Source of the DNA: Nucisporomicrobium flavum
Lineage (GTDB): Bacteria; Actinomycetota; Actinomycetes; Mycobacteriales; Micromonosporaceae
Direction: 5' to 3'
NCBI RefSeq assembly: GCF_016464385.1
Contig: NZ_JADMLH010000023.1
Location: 1-64,000 of the forward strand
DNA length: 64,000 bases
Shown here piece by piece: positions 60,855-64,000 of this stretch. A model generated the notes under the pieces. That model saw only the letters and a list, made by a program, of their open reading frames with translations, ran no database searches and was not told the origin of the DNA. A program made the translations under genes and the position numbers. Within the stretch, counting starts at the first letter, position 1. Each line of letters opens with the position of its first letter.

Positions 60855-62525
60855 CTAGAGCACCTCCGCGCGATCGTGCTCCGGGTCGACCAGCACCGCC
60901 TGCGCAGTGATCGTCAGGAAGAACATGCCGGTCAGGAACAGCGGCGCGTACGTGATCGGGTCCTCGGTGATCATCCGGTAGGCCGCGCCGCCGGCCCAGA
61001 GCACGCCGGTGCCGCCGGAGAACGCCCACATGGCGATCCACAGCCGCCGCGTCTTGCTCTTCTTCTTGGTTCCGCCGGTGGGCTGCCAGCCCATGCGCCG
61101 CCCGCGCAGGATGTCCACGACGGCGAACAGGTGCGACCAGCCGTAGATCATCTTGACGGTGAACGAGCTGAAGCCGTACCGACAGCGGTGCCACAGCGGG
61201 AAGACGACGAAGTTGTAGAGGATGCTCGGCACGATCAGCAGGTAGTTGGCGATACCGACGTTCTCCGGGAAGACCAGCAGCATCAGCAGCGGCACGATCG
61301 GCGCGACCAGCGTGAAGATGCCGGTGTGCAGGTAGTAGCAGAACCCGGAGATGTAGCTGAGCCGCCCGCGCAGCGACAGCTTCTGCTGCCAGAACTTCTT
61401 GGAGCCGAGCAGGCTCATCGAGCCGGCGCACCAGCGGTACTGCTGGGTGAAGAACGAGTTGACGTCGGCCGGGCACACACCGGCGGCCAGCGCGACCGGG
61501 ATGTAGCGCAGCCGCCACCCGGCCCGCCGCAGGTCGAAGCCGGTGTGCACGTCCTCGGAGTGGTCGATGAGCGTGTTGCCGCCGATCTCGGCGAGCGCGG
61601 CCCGCCGGTACAGCGCGCAGCTGCCCACGCAGATCGCGGCGTCGTGGTTGTTCCGGGAGACCTGCACCGAGCGGTAGAACAGCTCCTGCACCGCGCCCGC
61701 GCCGCGCTCCAGCCAGCCCTGTCCGGGGTGGACGCGGAAGAACTGCGGGGACTGCACGATGCCCAGGTCGGGCTCGCGCTCCATGTACGGCAGCATCTCC
61801 TGCAGCATGTCCGTCCGCGGCGCGAAGTCGGCGTCGAGCACGAGGATGTAGTCGCTCATCGACCGCTCGAACGCGTACCGCATGTTGCCGGCCTTCTTGT
61901 ACCACCCTCGGTTGGGCCGGCGCTGGTAGATGAACCCGAAGCGCAGCGCCATCCGCTCCATGACGGTGTCGGAGGAGTCGTCGAGGACGTACACGTCCAC
62001 CGCGCCGGGGTATTCCAGGGCCATCCTGCGCACGGACTCCCAGGTGTTCTGCAGCACGTGCGGCGCCTCGCCGCAGACGGGGAGGAACACGTCGACCGAG
62101 GGCCAGCGCGCCGGCCTGTACGCCCGCACCAGCGCGAGGTGCTGCTGCAGGTCGAAGCCCTTGGTGAAGGCGTTCACCGCGAGCGACACCAGGTAGTAGA
62201 TGACCGTGAACGTGGTCAGCGGCAGCAGGAAGAGCAGCCAGGGCGCGGTACGCACGAACGCCACCTGGCTGACCAGCAGGCAACCGAAGCTGATCAGGGA
62301 GACGAGCGTCATCGGGGCGAGCCGGCGCTTCGCGTACAGGTATTTCTCGGTGTCGGTGGGCGGGAGCGGCACCGGGGCGTAGGTGGGGCGCTTGCCGGGT
62401 GACGGGACGGCGTCCTGCCGGCCGCGCTGGCGCGGGATGCGGAACGAATCGGGCACCCCGAGAACGGCCGTCTCATGTGGTCTTATAACGTCATCGTCCG
62501 CGACGCTTGTCGGCTGCACTGACAC
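60855..62525 (-). CDS. Cellulose-synthase-like processive GT2 (EPS operon)
   Basis: A 556-residue membrane GT2 of the BcsA/CslA group, which polymerises a nucleotide sugar and pushes the chain through its own channel. Catalytic residues: VLDDSSD near 181, LDADFAP near 231, HSEDVHTG near 320 and the processivity motif QQYRWCAG near 363. Two helices precede (near 75-120) and about five follow the catalytic domain. No PilZ domain is present, so c-di-GMP activation as in BcsA is not expected. First gene of a tightly packed operon (0 and 4-base junctions) with GH26-like and GT39-like genes. GTG 62525 preceded by CGGGGG. The 226-base gap upstream holds no recognisable riboswitch. Confidence 0.92.
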   Translation of the reverse strand: MSVQPTSVADDDVIRPHETAVLGVPDSFRIPRQRGRQDAVPSPGKRPTYAPVPLPPTDTEKYLYAKRRLAPMTLVSLISFGCLLVSQVAFVRTAPWLLFLLPLTTFTVIYYLVSLAVNAFTKGFDLQQHLALVRAYRPARWPSVDVFLPVCGEAPHVLQNTWESVRRMALEYPGAVDVYVLDDSSDTVMERMALRFGFIYQRRPNRGWYKKAGNMRYAFERSMSDYILVLDADFAPRTDMLQEMLPYMEREPDLGIVQSPQFFRVHPGQGWLERGAGAVQELFYRSVQVSRNNHDAAICVGSCALYRRAALAEIGGNTLIDHSEDVHTGFDLRRAGWRLRYIPVALAAGVCPADVNSFFTQQYRWCAGSMSLLGSKKFWQQKLSLRGRLSYISGFCYYLHTGIFTLVAPIVPLLMLLVFPENVGIANYLLIVPSILYNFVVFPLWHRCRYGFSSFTVKMIYGWSHLFAVVDILRGRRMGWQPTGGTKKKSKTRRLWIAMWAFSGGTGVLWAGGAAYRMITEDPITYAPLFLTGMFFLTITAQAVLVDPEHDRAEVL

Positions 62526-62751
62526 CCCCGTGCTGCAACAGCTCTGCTTCCCGGCCCGTCACCCGTCCGGGTGGCGTCCGACGATGCTCCACGATGGCAG
62601 AGAGACATGTCAACTCAGCGATCGATCGTCCATACCGGTCCTGACCTGCGAACTTGATCAATTTGTGACAGAGGTCGCAGACCCCCGCCGGGCCCCCGGA
62701 TGGCCGTGAGGTGACCAAGGTTACCGGCGGGTTACCGCGAATTGACACCTC

Positions 62752-63600
62752 TCACGCTGCCGCCGCGACCGCGTTCGCCCGCAGGAAAGCCTCCAGGCCG
62801 GCCAGGTCGTCGGTGTTGATGTAGTCCACGTCGGCGTCGAGAAGTTCCTGCCAGACCGCCTCCCTGGCGGCTCCCGGCTGGTCCGGTGTGGCCCAGAAGC
62901 GCACCCGCTGCCCGTCGGCGTGCGCGTCCTCAATGAACTGCCGCAGCCGCGCGCGCTCCGCGGCCGGCATCGGCCCGACGCCCTGCCAGGTGAACAGGTT
63001 GGTCCAGTTGTCGCTGATCAACGGGATGAACGACGCCGGCGCGCCCGAGTTGAGGTCGGTGCTGCGCCCGTCGTAGAACGCGTACCGCACGCGCTGCGCC
63101 TGCATCAGCTCCCGTGGCCGGTCCCCGCTGATCACCACCGTGACGGCACCCGGCGAGACGCGCCCGAACCGGTACGACGTCAGCATCCGGCGGTAGTCAC
63201 GCAGCACCCGGTCCAGCTCGGCGTACGTGGCGGCTCCGGTGGCCTTGATGTCCACGAGCAACTGCAGCGACAGTGAGCTGCCACGGTAGACCCGCCCGTG
63301 ATTGGCGCGGACCCGGTCGGCGAGCGGATCCAGATAGAGGCTCTGCAGCGTACGGCCGGGCTCGAGGTCACCGGGGTCGTGGCCGACGAGCAGCTGCCCG
63401 CCCACCAGATAGATGTCGGCTTCCACGCTGGCGAAGCCGTGCGACAGGGCGTCGTACAGGGGACGGTCGTGTTCGTAGTCGTTGTGGGCGTGCGCCTGGG
63501 GCAGCGGGGTGACGCGGTGCCCGCTGCCGGCGTACGCGGCGGCCGGCTGGGCCAGCAGCGCGCACACCGCAACGAGCGTGGCCAGGGTTCGACGAATCAT
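62752..63600 (-). CDS. Secreted AIM6/PI-PLC-like phosphodiesterase-fold protein
   Basis: A 282-residue exported protein: Sec signal peptide residues 1-25 (cleavage after AYA). The TIM-barrel PLC/GDPD superfamily pattern follows: PQAHAHNDYEHDRPLYDAL near 35 (catalytic His region), FASVEADIYLVGGQLLVGHD near 57 (metal-binding Glu-Asp and second His) and LLVDIKATG near 113. This wording is that of AIM6-like members, whose substrates are not established; glycerophosphodiesters or phosphoinositides are candidates. ATG 63600 is preceded by GGAGG at 6 bases spacing, better than GTG 63603. Same strand as, but 226 bases before, the EPS operon. Confidence 0.87.
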   Translation of the reverse strand: MIRRTLATLVAVCALLAQPAAAYAGSGHRVTPLPQAHAHNDYEHDRPLYDALSHGFASVEADIYLVGGQLLVGHDPGDLEPGRTLQSLYLDPLADRVRANHGRVYRGSSLSLQLLVDIKATGAATYAELDRVLRDYRRMLTSYRFGRVSPGAVTVVISGDRPRELMQAQRVRYAFYDGRSTDLNSGAPASFIPLISDNWTNLFTWQGVGPMPAAERARLRQFIEDAHADGQRVRFWATPDQPGAAREAVWQELLDADVDYINTDDLAGLEAFLRANAVAAAA

Positions 63601-63682
63601 CACGGTCCTCCCGTCAGGAGTGTCTCGCCGGATCCTCCTGACGGTAGAGACCCGCGCCCGCGCGCGACATAGTCTCTTGCGC

Positions 63683-63709
63683 AGTTAGGTCTGTAATGCA
63701 AAGCTAACT
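63683..63709. promoter_or_regulatory. Inverted repeat before the right-edge gene
   Basis: AGTTAG (63683-63688) and CTAACT (63704-63709) are 15 bases apart, in an AT-rich patch just before ATG 63712. A regulator site is plausible, as the dyad ends 2 bases from the start codon and would block initiation. Confidence 0.45.
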
Positions 63710-63711
63710 TC

Positions 63712-64000
63712 ATGGCAGACGAATCTGTTCCGCAGCCGGCCAGCCCGCAGGAGCTGCTGGCGACCATGCGCGACCTGACGCGCCGCGTTCGTGCGGCCCA
63801 GCGCGGCACCTGGTTCCCGCTGCTGGTCTTCGCGACGATCACCCTGCTCGCGATCCCCGTCTACCGGTACGCCCCCTATCTCGACGTCTTCGGCACCTGC
63901 CGCTCCCGTCCGGACCAGAAGGTCTGCCCGACGCCCAGCCCGACGGAGCTCGGCTACTGGACGGTCGCGCTGCTGCTCGCCTACACGGCGATCGCGGCCT
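63712..64000 (+). CDS. Membrane protein, N-terminal part only (cut by window end)
   Basis: The first 96 codons of a protein that continues beyond the window. A short cytoplasmic N-terminus (MADESVPQPASPQELLATM, then a basic helix TRRVRAAQRG) leads to a hydrophobic helix near residues 43-58 (LLVFATITLLAIPVY). An external loop with two cysteines (FGTCRSRPDQKVC) follows, and a second helix starts near 84. Likely a multi-pass integral membrane protein; family not recognised. Actinobacterial proteins of this shape often sit beside a small regulator, but none is visible here. Divergent from the AIM6-like gene. Confidence 0.7.
   Translation, partial: MADESVPQPASPQELLATMRDLTRRVRAAQRGTWFPLLVFATITLLAIPVYRYAPYLDVFGTCRSRPDQKVCPTPSPTELGYWTVALLLAYTAIAA

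Noticed and set aside
62526..62751. c-di-AMP or c-di-GMP riboswitch upstream of the cellulose-synthase-like gene
   Set aside because: I looked for the conserved cores of the ydaO and GEMM classes on the minus strand and found no convincing match.

Overview
The window is chromosomal DNA from a high-GC actinomycete. The gene complement (AdnAB, actinobacterial DapD, mycosin, AlkX-like HTH_42 protein, CebR-type operator) and the frequent cgtacg/gtac words fit the Micromonosporaceae (Actinoplanes, Micromonospora and relatives). The genus is inference, because there is no rRNA or other marker gene here. Genes are tightly packed, many starts are GTG, and several genes appear to be leaderless (a TANNNT hexamer 6-7 bases before the start codon).

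Left part (1-16.5 kb), mostly housekeeping: a 7-bp tandem repeat at the edge; a cold-shock protein; a conserved hypothetical; the recombination helicase-nuclease pair adnA-adnB; a LacI regulator; two adjacent LOG-family genes; a 52-codon gene; divergent dapE/dapD (lysine and diaminopimelate synthesis); an ECF sigma factor with its membrane-anchored partner; and a divergent LysG-type regulator/LysE exporter pair.

Middle (16.5-45 kb), accessory metabolism and regulation: a large secreted alpha/beta hydrolase; AraC plus VOC; a MerR regulator fused to a sliding-clamp-like domain behind a textbook MerR promoter; a GGDEF-EAL membrane protein with a changed GGDEF motif; a PLP-dependent alpha-oxoamine-synthase-like enzyme; GNAT, ArsR and an orphan Roadblock protein; a threonine-aldolase-like enzyme followed by an AlkX-like protein; a secreted glycoside hydrolase with FN3 and CBM2 under a CebR-type box, whose N-terminus is spoiled by a poly-G tract; TetR/hydrolase and HxlR/methyltransferase divergent pairs with clear dyads; a glycosyltransferase pair; an SDR, a DUF72 protein and an XRE regulator; a frameshifted SDR; and a CPBP protease, histidine kinase and response regulator operon with 4-base overlaps.

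Right part (45-64 kb), surface and antagonism: a 3185-residue secreted RHS/YD-repeat protein ending in an HNH nuclease domain, followed 9 bases later by a SUFU-like gene that is probably its immunity protein. A mycosin-like subtilase is divergent from the RHS gene, and a membrane-anchored BMP-like protein overlaps the 3' end of the subtilase. Then come a flavin split-barrel protein, an exopolysaccharide operon (cellulose-synthase-like GT2, GH26-like hydrolase, GT39-like transferase), a secreted AIM6/phospholipase-C-like protein and the start of a membrane protein cut by the window end.

The least ordinary items are the MerR-clamp fusion (with a possible internal start giving a clamp-only product), the RHS-HNH/SUFU/mycosin neighbourhood with a GC drop across the toxin-immunity junction, the mirror-symmetric dapE/dapD promoter pair, and the poly-G insertion.
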